Assembly (NCBI GenBank): GCA_964531295.1
Contig: CAZHHJ010000001.1
Location: 1-64,000 of the forward strand
DNA length: 64,000 bases
Direction of reading: 5' to 3'
Source: JAAYJK01 sp964531295
Lineage (GTDB): Bacteria; Bacillota; Syntrophomonadia; Syntrophomonadales; Syntrophomonadaceae
Numbering within the stretch: the first letter of the stretch is position 1; each line of letters begins with the position of its first letter. Positions 23,628 to 32,527 of this stretch are shown one piece after another. Both the position numbers and the translations under genes were made by a program. Under the pieces are notes generated by a model, which worked only from the letters and a program-made list of their open reading frames with translations, was not told the origin of the DNA and searched no databases.

Positions 23628-24822
23628 ATTCTCTCCCCCCCATAATAAGTGCTGCCGTACCCGGGTCTAAATCCTCTTCATTTATTATCTGTCCATTATA
23701 ATAGTAGCGGCGCGGGATTGACTCCGCTACCAGAGTCTTACGGCTCGAAACTTCTATTTCATCCCCCACCGCTATGGTTTCGCCCTCCGGGATCTCCACC
23801 AGAGCCATTTGCATGAAAACCTTACCGCGAATCGGATAGCTTTTTCCGTTCACCAAGACCGTTTTGCTAAATCTACGGACACCTATGTAAGCCAGTATAG
23901 TCTTCAGCAGCGTTTTAAATAAATCAAGCAGTCCAGAAGGTTGATTGCCAACCTCCAGGGCCAGGCCATCTATATAGCCTACTGGGATAACTGCGATCTG
24001 GGCATCTTTATTTAAACGATAGGTTCGGTAATAACCCAGGACACTGCCCCTTTTAAGAGTTTTTAAGGATATCACCCGACACTTAAATTTAAATGGATCT
24101 CTTAACTTCATTTCTCCATGAACGCCTACCGGGTAGTGCCCGGACAGCAGGGTCCCTGATCGAATCGCATTCATCTGCATATGAGGATAAAGAACCGCTG
24201 TCGCACTATTGGCACAATGCTGCAGGGGGAAATTATAACCCTGGGCTGCTAAGTGATCAATGATGGCTGAGAATAACTCGAACTGCTCCTGACTGCAGCG
24301 CAGCGAAACTGCTTCTGCCATATGGGTATATATGCCCTCCAGTTGCACCAGGGGATTCTGAGCCAAGATCTGGCATACCTCCAGGGCTTCCTGCCTGCCT
24401 AGGCCAAAACGGCCCAGACCAGTTTCAATTTTAAGGTGGGCTTTTACCACCTGGCTAAATTCTGAAGCTGCCTGGCTTACTAATTGGGCATCGTATTTTG
24501 ATGACAGGGTAAGCGTTATTTCATACCTGACTGCTTCAGCCACCTGTTCTTCTTGGCTCAAGGGGCTAAACAGCATAATCTCTGATCTAATACCGATTTT
24601 TCTTAACTTGAGAGCTTCTGGCAGATAGGTAACGGCAAAAAAGTCGACTCCCTGGCTTTCCAGGATACTGGCGGTGCCAGCTGCGCCATGCCCGTATGCA
24701 TTAGCCTTAACTACTGCAATAAGCCTTACCTGCTCCTTCAGAATAGATTTAACTTCCCGCAGGTTCTGAATAATAGCTTCTGCATCTATTTCTACCCACT
24801 GCTCTCTTCCTGCATTATACAA
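23620..24822 (-). CDS. Alanine racemase family protein, divergent
   Basis: A 400-residue PLP fold-type III protein. Kept residues: Lys39 and Tyr43 (VVKANAYGHG), Lys131 and Arg138 (HLKIETGLGRFG), His167, Asn205, Arg221, and the catalytic Tyr264 (GYYRTY). Changed: about 30 residues inserted after VGYIDG, the usual C-M-D substrate loop reads FMQ, and the NYE region with the gate tyrosine is missing. Racemisation chemistry is plausible, but the substrate may not be alanine. TTG start with AGGAGG eight bases upstream; three bases after the FemX-like gene. Confidence 0.82.
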   Translation of the reverse strand: MYNAGREQWVEIDAEAIIQNLREVKSILKEQVRLIAVVKANAYGHGAAGTASILESQGVDFFAVTYLPEALKLRKIGIRSEIMLFSPLSQEEQVAEAVRYEITLTLSSKYDAQLVSQAASEFSQVVKAHLKIETGLGRFGLGRQEALEVCQILAQNPLVQLEGIYTHMAEAVSLRCSQEQFELFSAIIDHLAAQGYNFPLQHCANSATAVLYPHMQMNAIRSGTLLSGHYPVGVHGEMKLRDPFKFKCRVISLKTLKRGSVLGYYRTYRLNKDAQIAVIPVGYIDGLALEVGNQPSGLLDLFKTLLKTILAYIGVRRFSKTVLVNGKSYPIRGKVFMQMALVEIPEGETIAVGDEIEVSSRKTLVAESIPRRYYYNGQIINEEDLDPGTAALIMGGREYV

Positions 24823-24825
24823 TCT

Positions 24826-25911
24826 TTATTCCTCCTGGCCCTGGGCAGCTTTCTTGCCTGACCTGCTTATGTTCTGGTACAAAGGCAGGAAATTATTCCA
24901 AAGCCAATAGAAAAGGGGCGAATAAACCTGATCCCATTCTCCCATAAACTCAGTCAACTCGCCTCCGAAGCCTTTTTTGAAGCGGTATAAACCATACAAA
25001 GGATTACTTTCATCCAGATCCCCGGATACTCCCCGAAAATCATATAAAGAACAGCCCATATCCCTGGCCCATTGAATCATGGCCCATTGAATAAGATAAT
25101 TGGGCATAAAATTTCTTTTCTTGTTGCTGGAGGCTCCATAAAGATACCACACTTTATCCCCGGTAATCATGGCCAGAGTAGCCGAAATTATTTTTCCCTC
25201 ATGTTCGGCGATAAAGATTCGAGCGTAATTGTTTCCGACCATATAATCCCAGATCCATTCAAAGTATTCGTAGCCCCTGATCAAAAATTTATCCCGCTGA
25301 GCAGTTTCCTGCAATATTTCATAAAAAGCAGCCAAATCTGCTTTGTCCTGGGCTGGTCGTATCATTACCCCTTTTTTCCCGGCCAAACGTATATTATATC
25401 TCCATTTGGAGTGCATATTCTCCAGCAGTTTAATTTCTGAAGGAGCGATATCCAGTCGGAATACAAAGCGCGGCTGTACCCCTTCAAAATTAAGTCCCGT
25501 TTGATTTTCTTTGAAGCCACAATTATGTAAAATCTCTTTATAAGTCACATCATCATTAATAATATCCGGGTCTATCTTAAGAAAAATTGCCCCATGCTCC
25601 CGGGCCGCTTTGGCTGCCCCGGCAAAAAGATGACGGTTCAATTCCTCCTGGTCCACATCAACAACCGGCCCGCGGGGGGCATAAAATATACTCTTTTTCA
25701 GGCCCGGCAGGGGCAATCTGCGCTTAAGTATGAGCAGAGCACCTCGAATCTCCCCGTTTTCTTCCAATATTAGAGGCAACTTCTGCCAACCCATTCCTTC
25801 TTTTACCTGTCCCCATTCCCACAGCTGGAGAAAATGTCCCCGGGGGTGGTGGGCAACAAAATCATCAAATCGGTCTTTCTCTTTCTCATCGATAACCCTA
25901 GTGGTAAACAT
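24826..25911 (-). CDS. FemABX-family peptidoglycan bridge aminoacyltransferase
   Basis: A 361-residue protein with two GNAT-like halves of the FemABX family: HPRGHFLQLWEWGQVK near the N-terminus, HSKWRYNIRLAGKKGV in the middle, and WYLYGASS with YDFRGVSGD in the C-terminal half. These enzymes add amino acids from tRNA to the lipid II stem peptide. The ATG at 25911 has GGGAG seven bases upstream; a longer frame to 25953 is unlikely. Only one copy is seen, fitting a one-residue bridge or first-step enzyme. Substrate unknown. Confidence 0.85.
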   Translation of the reverse strand: MFTTRVIDEKEKDRFDDFVAHHPRGHFLQLWEWGQVKEGMGWQKLPLILEENGEIRGALLILKRRLPLPGLKKSIFYAPRGPVVDVDQEELNRHLFAGAAKAAREHGAIFLKIDPDIINDDVTYKEILHNCGFKENQTGLNFEGVQPRFVFRLDIAPSEIKLLENMHSKWRYNIRLAGKKGVMIRPAQDKADLAAFYEILQETAQRDKFLIRGYEYFEWIWDYMVGNNYARIFIAEHEGKIISATLAMITGDKVWYLYGASSNKKRNFMPNYLIQWAMIQWARDMGCSLYDFRGVSGDLDESNPLYGLYRFKKGFGGELTEFMGEWDQVYSPLFYWLWNNFLPLYQNISRSGKKAAQGQEE

Positions 25912-26049
25912 CGTGTCTCTCCCTTTGTTTTTATTACCGCTTAGTCTCACCATAATAATTCACGTATATCCGCAGCCTGAGTTAATCGCCTCTTTGCTGC
26001 CGCCATCGTTAATAGTCAAATTATTTTGTAATTCTTGCCGCGGACAGTT

Positions 26050-26076
26050 ACAAAAATTCGCTGATAAAGATCAGCC
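26050..26076 (-). terminator. Candidate terminator between pyrG and the FemX-like gene
   Basis: On the minus strand GCTGAT-CTTT-ATCAGC followed by GAATTTTTG. A short stem with a T-tract after a three-base gap, about 80 bases past the pyrG stop. It may end pyrG transcription or attenuate the envelope operon. Confidence 0.5.
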
Positions 26077-26122
26077 CGCTTTCTCATGGCTATCTCTGCG
26101 CCCATCAAGAAGAGAGGTACCC

Positions 26123-26143
26123 GGGCGAGACTGCAGCTCGCCC
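26123..26143 (-). other. Strong GC hairpin just downstream of pyrG
   Basis: Perfect 7-bp stem GGGCGAG / CTCGCCC around ACTGCAG, 10 bases past the pyrG stop. There is no T-tract on the minus strand, so it may protect the mRNA 3' end or pause polymerase ahead of the terminator at 26050-26076. Confidence 0.5.
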
Positions 26144-26153
26144 TTATAAAATG

Positions 26154-27761
26154 CTATTTATTATCACTGGCTAATAAAGCGTTTTTTATCAAACCTAGAA
26201 AAAGTGGATGAGGCCGGTTGGGACGGGATTTAAACTCGGGATGAAACTGGCAGCCAATATACCAGGGATGGTTGGAAAGTTCGACAACCTCTACCAGCCT
26301 GCCATCCGGGGATAAGCCACTGATAGTAAGTCCATTCTGTTGCAGCAGGTCCCGATAATCGTTATTGATCTCATAACGGTGCCGATGTCTTTCATAGATC
26401 AATTCTTCACCATAATATTCCCGGGCTATTGTTCCCTCCACCAAGCAGCAGGGATAGGTCCCCAGCCGCATGGTGCCTCCTTTGTTTTCAATCCCCTCCT
26501 GGCCAGGCATAATGTGAACCACCGGGTGAGGGGACTCCAAGTCAAATTCTGCACTGTTGGCACCTTGCAAACCACAGACATTTCTGGCAAATTCAATCAC
26601 CGCACATTGCATTCCCAAACATATTCCCAGGAAAGGTATGGATTTCTCCCGGGCATAACGGGCAGTACTGATTTTGCCCTCAATACCTCTTTCTCCGAAA
26701 CCGCCTGGAACCACTATCGCATCGACATTTTGCAGCAGTTTTCCTGCCCCATCCTTCTCTATCTGCTCGGCATAAATCCATTCAATCTTAACATCGCAAT
26801 TATATTGAAATCCCGCATGTTTGAGCGATTCTGCGATGCTCAGATAGGCATCTTGTAGTTCAACATACTTACCTACCAGACCGACCGTAACCTGCTTGTC
26901 CTGACAACTTATCTTCTCCACCAGTTTTTCCCATTCATCCAGGTTGGCTTCCTGGCATTGGAGGCCAATTCTCTTGATTACCTCCTTATCCAGTCCTTCA
27001 TGAGCCAGCATTAGGGGAACTTCATATATTGAATCGACATCCTTTAATTGAATTACCGCTTCTTCATCCACATCGCAAAACAATGCTAGTTTGCCTCTAA
27101 TTTCTTTTGACAGATCTTTTTCCGTTCTGCAGACCAGAATATCAGGTTGAATCCCTATACTTCTCAATTCTTTTACACTATGCTGGGTCGGTTTGGTTTT
27201 TAGCTCACCAGCGGCTCTTATGTATGGAAGCAGGGTAACATGAATATATAAAACCCGGTCTTTGCCCAGGTCAAATTTCAACTGTCTTATCGCCTCCAGA
27301 AAGGGCAGAGACTCTATGTCCCCTACTGTTCCACCTATTTCACTTATTATTACGTCCGGGTTAAGCTCGTTTTCAATCAGGGTAACCCGCGCTTTTATCT
27401 CGTTGGTAATATGGGGTATAACCTGAACCGTTTGCCCCAGATAGTCCCCTCGGCGCTCCTTATCCAGAACCGTTTGATATATTCTGCCGGTAGTGCAATT
27501 GGCATACTGGCTCAAATTGACATCTACAAACCTTTCGTAATGGCCAACATCCAGGTCTGTCTCGGCCCCATCTTCAGTAACGTACACTTCGCCATGCTGG
27601 TAAGGGCTCATAGTACCGGGATCAACATTTATATAGGGGTCAAATTTTTGCAGGGCTACCTTTAACCCCCGGCTCTTCAACAACCTGCCCAGAGAAGCAG
27701 CTGTGATTCCTTTACCCAATGAGGAAACAACGCCCCCAGTTATGAATATATACTTTGTCAC
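26154..27761 (-). CDS. pyrG: CTP synthase
   Basis: A 535-residue amidotransferase that makes CTP from UTP, ATP and glutamine. N-terminal synthase domain with the P-loop-like TGGVVSSLGKG and QKFDPYINVDPGTM; C-terminal class I glutaminase with the nucleophile Cys in GICLGMQ and the HPEF catalytic His/Glu. GTG start with GAGGG seven bases upstream. The 60-base upstream gap shows no clear PyrG-type attenuator. The neighbouring rpoE follows the Bacillus order. Confidence 0.97.
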   Translation of the reverse strand: MTKYIFITGGVVSSLGKGITAASLGRLLKSRGLKVALQKFDPYINVDPGTMSPYQHGEVYVTEDGAETDLDVGHYERFVDVNLSQYANCTTGRIYQTVLDKERRGDYLGQTVQVIPHITNEIKARVTLIENELNPDVIISEIGGTVGDIESLPFLEAIRQLKFDLGKDRVLYIHVTLLPYIRAAGELKTKPTQHSVKELRSIGIQPDILVCRTEKDLSKEIRGKLALFCDVDEEAVIQLKDVDSIYEVPLMLAHEGLDKEVIKRIGLQCQEANLDEWEKLVEKISCQDKQVTVGLVGKYVELQDAYLSIAESLKHAGFQYNCDVKIEWIYAEQIEKDGAGKLLQNVDAIVVPGGFGERGIEGKISTARYAREKSIPFLGICLGMQCAVIEFARNVCGLQGANSAEFDLESPHPVVHIMPGQEGIENKGGTMRLGTYPCCLVEGTIAREYYGEELIYERHRHRYEINNDYRDLLQQNGLTISGLSPDGRLVEVVELSNHPWYIGCQFHPEFKSRPNRPHPLFLGLIKNALLASDNK

Positions 27762-27821
27762 CCTAAGACCCTCTCTTTCCCTTGAAAAACATAATCAAAA
27801 TCCTCTAGAATTTTACTACTC

Positions 27822-28478
27822 TTATTCCTGCCCGGTCAAGCGACTGGTGTAATCTAAAACTATTATTTCCGCCTGTTCAGGCAGATTATCGGCCGTCATT
27901 TCCAGGAATGCTTGTTTAATCACTTGATCGAATTTGGAGGTAAATTGCTCTACTGGAGACAGTTCAAAACAAAGGTGGGGGGTATTAAAATGCATAGGAA
28001 TAACTACCGCAGGTTTAATAGCCTGTACAATTTCATAGGCTTCATCCGCATCAAGGGTATATACTCCTCCCACCGGCAGCAGCAATATATCTATTTTACC
28101 CAGCGCCAAATATTGTTCAGGGCTGAGTACGTGTCCCAGATCACCCATATGAAGCAGGTCGATTCCTTCGGTAGAGATTTTGAAGATAGTATTAATCCCT
28201 CTCTCCTTTCCGCCTGATTTATCGTGGAAGCTAGGAAAGCCGGATATTTTGAAGCCGTCGATATTGAATTTCCCTGTACCTTTAACCACTATCGGGTTTC
28301 CCTTTAACCTGCCGCTTGCATTGTGGTCCCAGTGATCATGACTTACAGTGGCAATGTCCACCTCTTCTTCGTATACCGGGTACCCCAGCTTTTCATCAAA
28401 AGGATCGGTAATAAGTCTTTTCCCGCCGCTCTCAATTATAAAGGAAGCATGGCCCAACCAGCTAATTTTCATGTTCAC
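27822..28478 (-). CDS. UlaG-like metallo-beta-lactamase-fold hydrolase
   Basis: 218 residues of the UPF0173/UlaG-like MBL group. The metal motif is SHDHWDHN, with further ligands in HMGDLGH and MHFNTP. The N-terminus MKISWLGHASFIIE is typical. These proteins hydrolyse various phospho- or lactone substrates; the natural one is unknown here. GTG start with GAGGGG five bases upstream, 9 bases after the rpoE-like stop, so it is probably co-transcribed with argS-rpoE. Confidence 0.85.
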   Translation of the reverse strand: MNMKISWLGHASFIIESGGKRLITDPFDEKLGYPVYEEEVDIATVSHDHWDHNASGRLKGNPIVVKGTGKFNIDGFKISGFPSFHDKSGGKERGINTIFKISTEGIDLLHMGDLGHVLSPEQYLALGKIDILLLPVGGVYTLDADEAYEIVQAIKPAVVIPMHFNTPHLCFELSPVEQFTSKFDQVIKQAFLEMTADNLPEQAEIIVLDYTSRLTGQE

Positions 28479-28487
28479 TTAATCCCC

Positions 28488-28712
28488 TCATTTAATTCTT
28501 TTAGTATCAAAATACCAGAACCCATCTCCCTGGTAAACTAACCGATGGTCCATATTTAAACGCGAAAAAATCGTTACCAGAGTAGATATCTGATCATCCC
28601 GGCCCATCCGGGCAGCAATTTTTTTCAAAAGGTCCTCGTAATACATGGGCTCCTGCCCTTCCAAGAGTATCTCCACGGCTAGATCTGCTTCGGTTTTCTT
28701 TTTGTTCACCAT
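28488..28712 (-). CDS. rpoE: RNA polymerase delta-like protein lacking the acidic tail
   Basis: A 74-residue protein with only the winged-helix HARE-HTH domain of RpoE delta (ADLAVEILLEGQEPMYYEDLLKKI, and DHRLVYQGDGFWYF). Bacillus delta carries about 90 more, very acidic residues that displace nucleic acids from polymerase; here the chain ends in a basic KRIK. The ATG at 28712 has AGGAGG six bases upstream. Position between argS and pyrG supports orthology. Whether it binds polymerase without the tail is unclear. Confidence 0.75.
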   Translation of the reverse strand: MVNKKKTEADLAVEILLEGQEPMYYEDLLKKIAARMGRDDQISTLVTIFSRLNMDHRLVYQGDGFWYFDTKRIK

Positions 28713-28722
28713 GCTTAACCTC

Positions 28723-30405
28723 CTACATATATTCAGGCGCACTAACACCCAGGATCGATAGCGCATTTTTTATCGTAATACGTGAAACCTGCATCAACAG
28801 GAGTCTGGCATCCTGCAACTCGGCCTCTACGTTTATAACCCGATGGCGATTATAAAAACTATGGAATAATCCGGCCAGATCCAGCACATACCTGGCTATA
28901 CGGTGAGGAGCCAGCGTTTGCGCAGATAGTCGAATTTCTTCCGGAAAATCAGCGATTTTCCTCAATAATGCCAGTTCCTCAGGCTCCTTCAACAAAGTGG
29001 TATCAATGCTGCTAACAGCTGACATCTTGATTCCGGCCGCTTCAGCCTGCCGAAAAATGCTGCAGATGCGAGCATGGGCATACTGAACATAATAAACCGG
29101 ATTATCTTGACTCTGTTCGGCAGCCAGGCGAAGATCAAAATCCAGCTGACTGTCCGGGCTGCGCATAACAAAGAAAAACCGGGCTGCGTCTTTTCCCAGT
29201 TCGTCTATCAGTTCGTCCAGGGCAATAGTAGTCCCGGTACGTTTAGACATTCGCACCAGGTCTTTACCCCGGTACAACCTGACCAGTTGCATCAATAAAA
29301 CATCCAGCATATCCCGTTTATATCCCAGAGCTTCGATAGCATCCTTCATACGATTCACATGCCCATGATGGTCTGCTCCCCAGACATTAATTACCCAGTC
29401 AAAACCGCGCTGGTATTTATCCCGGTGATAAGCAATATCGGCTGCAAAGTAAGTGGGCAAGCCATTAGCGCGCATTACTACGTTATCTTTATCTTCGTCA
29501 GAACTGCTGGTTTTAAACCATAAAGCACCTTCTTGCTCGTATATATAACCTTTCTCCTGCAGGGCGTCGATCACCTGCTGCACTGCCCCGGACTCATGAA
29601 GAGTTTTTTCGCTAAACCAGACATCGTATCCAATGCCAAAATTCAGCAGGGTTTTCTTGATATAAGCTACCTTTTCCTCTAGGGCATGTTCAATGATGAG
29701 TTTTCTTCTTTTCTCCTTTGGTAGTTCCGACAAATTATCCCCATACTCTTTGATAATGTTTCTTACCGTCTGGATTAGATCCTGCCCTGCATATCCGTTC
29801 TCGGGAAATTCCACATCATGTCCGGTCAGCTGCATATACCGTGCTTCTAGGGAATCTCCAAATATTTCAATCTGATTACCGGCATCATTAATATAAAACT
29901 CTCTTTCCACTTCATAACCGGCATACTCTAATATGTTAGCCAGAGTGTCGCCTATAGCTCCGCCTCTGGCATTCCCCATGTGCAGGTTACCGGTAGGATT
30001 GGCGCTGACAAATTCCACCTGCACCTTACAGTTGCGGATCTCATTATGACCGAAACTATCGCCCTTTTCCTTAACCACAAAAGGTATCTCATGAAGCCAT
30101 TTATCATTAAGAAAAATATTAATAAAGCCCGGTCCTGCCATTTCCACCTTTTCCAGCTGATCCAAGTGATTTAGATCGATATTATTTATTATTATCCCGG
30201 CTATCTGGCGGGGTGCCATTTTCGCCTCTCGGGCCATTATCATAGCGGCATTACAGGCAAAATCCCCATGGCCCTTTTCCCGGGGTACTTCTATCACAAA
30301 TTCCGGTATGGCACTGTATTTTATCAGTCCTTCCCTTCTGGCCAGTTCCAATGCCTCGATTATCTGGTCGTTTATTAAACCCTTAATTTCTTGAATGGGA
30401 TTCAT
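28723..30405 (-). CDS. argS: Arginyl-tRNA synthetase
   Basis: A 560-residue class Ia synthetase. Add1 tRNA-D-loop domain at the N-terminus, HIGH-like HMGN in NPTGNLHMGNARGG, KMSKS-like RMSKRTG, and the DALR anticodon-binding domain at the C-terminus (LYNRHRV-like FYNRHRVIN). GAGGAGG lies six bases before the ATG. No T-box leader is visible in the 118-base gap to the divergent gene. Confidence 0.97.
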   Translation of the reverse strand: MNPIQEIKGLINDQIIEALELARREGLIKYSAIPEFVIEVPREKGHGDFACNAAMIMAREAKMAPRQIAGIIINNIDLNHLDQLEKVEMAGPGFINIFLNDKWLHEIPFVVKEKGDSFGHNEIRNCKVQVEFVSANPTGNLHMGNARGGAIGDTLANILEYAGYEVEREFYINDAGNQIEIFGDSLEARYMQLTGHDVEFPENGYAGQDLIQTVRNIIKEYGDNLSELPKEKRRKLIIEHALEEKVAYIKKTLLNFGIGYDVWFSEKTLHESGAVQQVIDALQEKGYIYEQEGALWFKTSSSDEDKDNVVMRANGLPTYFAADIAYHRDKYQRGFDWVINVWGADHHGHVNRMKDAIEALGYKRDMLDVLLMQLVRLYRGKDLVRMSKRTGTTIALDELIDELGKDAARFFFVMRSPDSQLDFDLRLAAEQSQDNPVYYVQYAHARICSIFRQAEAAGIKMSAVSSIDTTLLKEPEELALLRKIADFPEEIRLSAQTLAPHRIARYVLDLAGLFHSFYNRHRVINVEAELQDARLLLMQVSRITIKNALSILGVSAPEYM

Positions 30406-30523
30406 TTTCTTCCTCCTCGAATTTGCTGCTGAAAACTACATATATATTTTATCCCATTATGGGAAAAACTTATAAAAAAGAACTTGCCTTTCCTGATTAA
30501 TTTTAAAAATAGGAGGTGTCTTA

Positions 30524-30901
30524 ATGCAACTCGAACCAGGAGAAAGATCTATCCTGGCTTATTTCTCGGACCAGCAGCAAGCTCAGCAGGCTGCTCAGGC
30601 CCTAAAAGAAAGGGGTTATGAGCATTTGCAAGTCGATAGCATTTCCCGCTATCCCAGCCGTTCGGTTTATAAGTCCTATCCGGCCAATTTATCAAGTATG
30701 GTACTGGGCAGCCGGGAATATGGCAGCCAAGAGTACGGCCTTGTCCAGGGTCCCTTGATAGCTGCAGATCCATTTGTCAGCGGTATGTCCTCCCCAGCGG
30801 AAACAACACCGGGATATTCCTACCTGCTTACCCTGGTAACCGGGCAAGATAAAATTGCAAGCGCCCTGCAAATACTGCAGCAGTATGGAGCCAGAGTATA
30901 G
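30524..30901 (+). CDS. Hypothetical protein, Gln/Ala-rich N-terminal helix
   Basis: 125 residues with a strong AGGAGG ribosome site before the ATG. The N-terminus (residues 9-40) looks like a small alpha/beta unit in which SDQQQAQQAAQALKERGYEHLQVDSIS alternates strand and helix, and TLVTGQDKIASALQILQQYG near the end repeats that style, suggesting two ferredoxin-like halves around a low-complexity middle. No signal peptide. I do not recognise the family; general-stress YflT-like proteins have a similar look. Divergent from argS. Confidence 0.75.
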   Translation: MQLEPGERSILAYFSDQQQAQQAAQALKERGYEHLQVDSISRYPSRSVYKSYPANLSSMVLGSREYGSQEYGLVQGPLIAADPFVSGMSSPAETTPGYSYLLTLVTGQDKIASALQILQQYGARV

Positions 30902-30916
30902 CATAGCTTGCTGTCT

Positions 30917-32407
30917 TCAGAACCACTTTTGAAAAAAGGAGTCCATCTCCTGGTGGGCTTCTTTCCTAATTACCGCCAGCAGCCCCGGGGTGGTAGCAAT
31001 ATCAAATTTATAATCCTCCAGATAGCAGCGCAGGACTCTATCGGTAGTATCCCGGCCTAGTTCCCTTTCCAGTGCGGCCCAGAATGCCTCCCCACCATTA
31101 TAAATAGTCTGATAATACTCACTGCGAGAATTCATTTCATTTAGCGGTCGGTTCATTTTGCCGGCTGCGGCGTTTGATTGGCGCATCACCATAAGTCCCT
31201 GACAGTCTTCCTGATACTTATAGGCCGACCAGTTGGCGAGGCCCTCATCCAGCCACGGCTCAGCCAGTTGGTCATTCCCTACCATGGCATACCACCACTG
31301 GTGGGCTACCTCATGGGCCAGAATAAAGCTGCCCCGCTGGCTATCAAATCCAGGGGAAAACATTTCTTCCTGTAAAAATATTAATCCTGAATATTCCATG
31401 CCATGGAAACCCTGCATGGGAACAAAAGCGACCTTAAAGTCCAGGTAGGGATAAGAACCCCAGCGGCATGAATAATAATGCAGTATTTCTCCGCATTGCT
31501 GTGCTATTTCCTTTGCCTTATCCGTCCCGCTCCCGCCAGGCACGTAGCACTTAACCGTTATATTATGCACTTTACTTATAACTTCCTGGTAATCATATAT
31601 TATCAGGAGGCAAAAATCACGCACTTTACTGGCTTCAATCAAATAAATCTCCCGGCCATTATCTTCCGCCCATTTCTGACTGCTGCTGCCGGTGGAGACC
31701 ACCTCGTAAGCTTCCGGTATGTTAACTTCGACCAGGTAATCTGCGCAATGGAAGCAAAAGGGATCCCCAAATTTAGAATTATAAGCCATATGCCAGCCTT
31801 CCTGGTCGTACACATTAAGAACCGGATAGAAATAGCCCAGCATAAAAACCCCGTCTTTGCTGCCAAAGCGGTAAGCAATTTCCGGTATTCGGCTTCTCCA
31901 ATTCATATCTATAATTATAGCCTTGTCCGGCATAATATCAAACGGCATTATAATATGCATGGATACTCCATCCACAGAGTATTCTACTTCCCGCCCATTC
32001 ACCAGCACCCCATCCAACTCCAGCCAACCGGGATTAAAACCTTTGTAATATGCCTGGGTCGGAGCAGGTGTGCAAGCAGGAGTTTTAAAAGCATTGGGAT
32101 AAATAGAAAACCATAACTCATTCATATCACTGTCGGTAGTGTTGAGGGTATAAATACTGCTGTGACCGTACAGCAAGTTGGAGGCTATATCCAGATAAAG
32201 TTCCATGTAATAACGAGTTTCATCCGGGCTGGGAAACGGCCGGAACTGAACAGCAGCCTGACTCGCAGACTCCATGCTTAATTCATCGTCCCCCCCCGAT
32301 GGGCCCAGATTATCTTTCCCCAGGGAATCATGAAATGGGATGGCCAAACAGATTACCAGTATTAATACTGCCATGGCGCCGCCATAGTAGAATTTATTTT
32401 TTTTCAT
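30917..32407 (-). CDS. Membrane-anchored M1-family-like zinc peptidase
   Basis: 496 residues with an N-terminal signal/anchor (about 8-25). Zinc motif HEVAHQWW (His365, Glu366, His369) with third ligand Glu388 in WLDEGLANW, and GMEYSG at 336-341 as the GAMEN-like exopeptidase motif. The large N-terminal beta domain fits M1 aminopeptidases, though the chain is shorter than full-length ones and has only a short C-terminal helical part. An extracytoplasmic peptidase is likely. Tail-to-tail with the gene at 30524. Confidence 0.87.
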   Translation of the reverse strand: MKKNKFYYGGAMAVLILVICLAIPFHDSLGKDNLGPSGGDDELSMESASQAAVQFRPFPSPDETRYYMELYLDIASNLLYGHSSIYTLNTTDSDMNELWFSIYPNAFKTPACTPAPTQAYYKGFNPGWLELDGVLVNGREVEYSVDGVSMHIIMPFDIMPDKAIIIDMNWRSRIPEIAYRFGSKDGVFMLGYFYPVLNVYDQEGWHMAYNSKFGDPFCFHCADYLVEVNIPEAYEVVSTGSSSQKWAEDNGREIYLIEASKVRDFCLLIIYDYQEVISKVHNITVKCYVPGGSGTDKAKEIAQQCGEILHYYSCRWGSYPYLDFKVAFVPMQGFHGMEYSGLIFLQEEMFSPGFDSQRGSFILAHEVAHQWWYAMVGNDQLAEPWLDEGLANWSAYKYQEDCQGLMVMRQSNAAAGKMNRPLNEMNSRSEYYQTIYNGGEAFWAALERELGRDTTDRVLRCYLEDYKFDIATTPGLLAVIRKEAHQEMDSFFQKWF

Positions 32408-32527
32408 ATCTTCACATCCAACTTACAAACATGTGCTATCTGTGCAGAAATTAGCTGCCAGATCAATTAGTTTATAAGTTTAATATCGAGGTCAATATAA
32501 AAAATCTTTATTCCTGGAGTTAACAGC

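Noticed and set aside
26110..26143. T-box-like GGTACC followed by a hairpin on the plus strand
   Set aside because: The essential UGG of the T-box is AGG here, no Stem I or specifier loop is seen, and no plus-strand gene follows (pyrG is convergent).
30452..30464. Palindrome TCCCATTATGGGA between argS and the divergent gene
   Set aside because: Too short to assign to any regulator and not paired with a convincing promoter.
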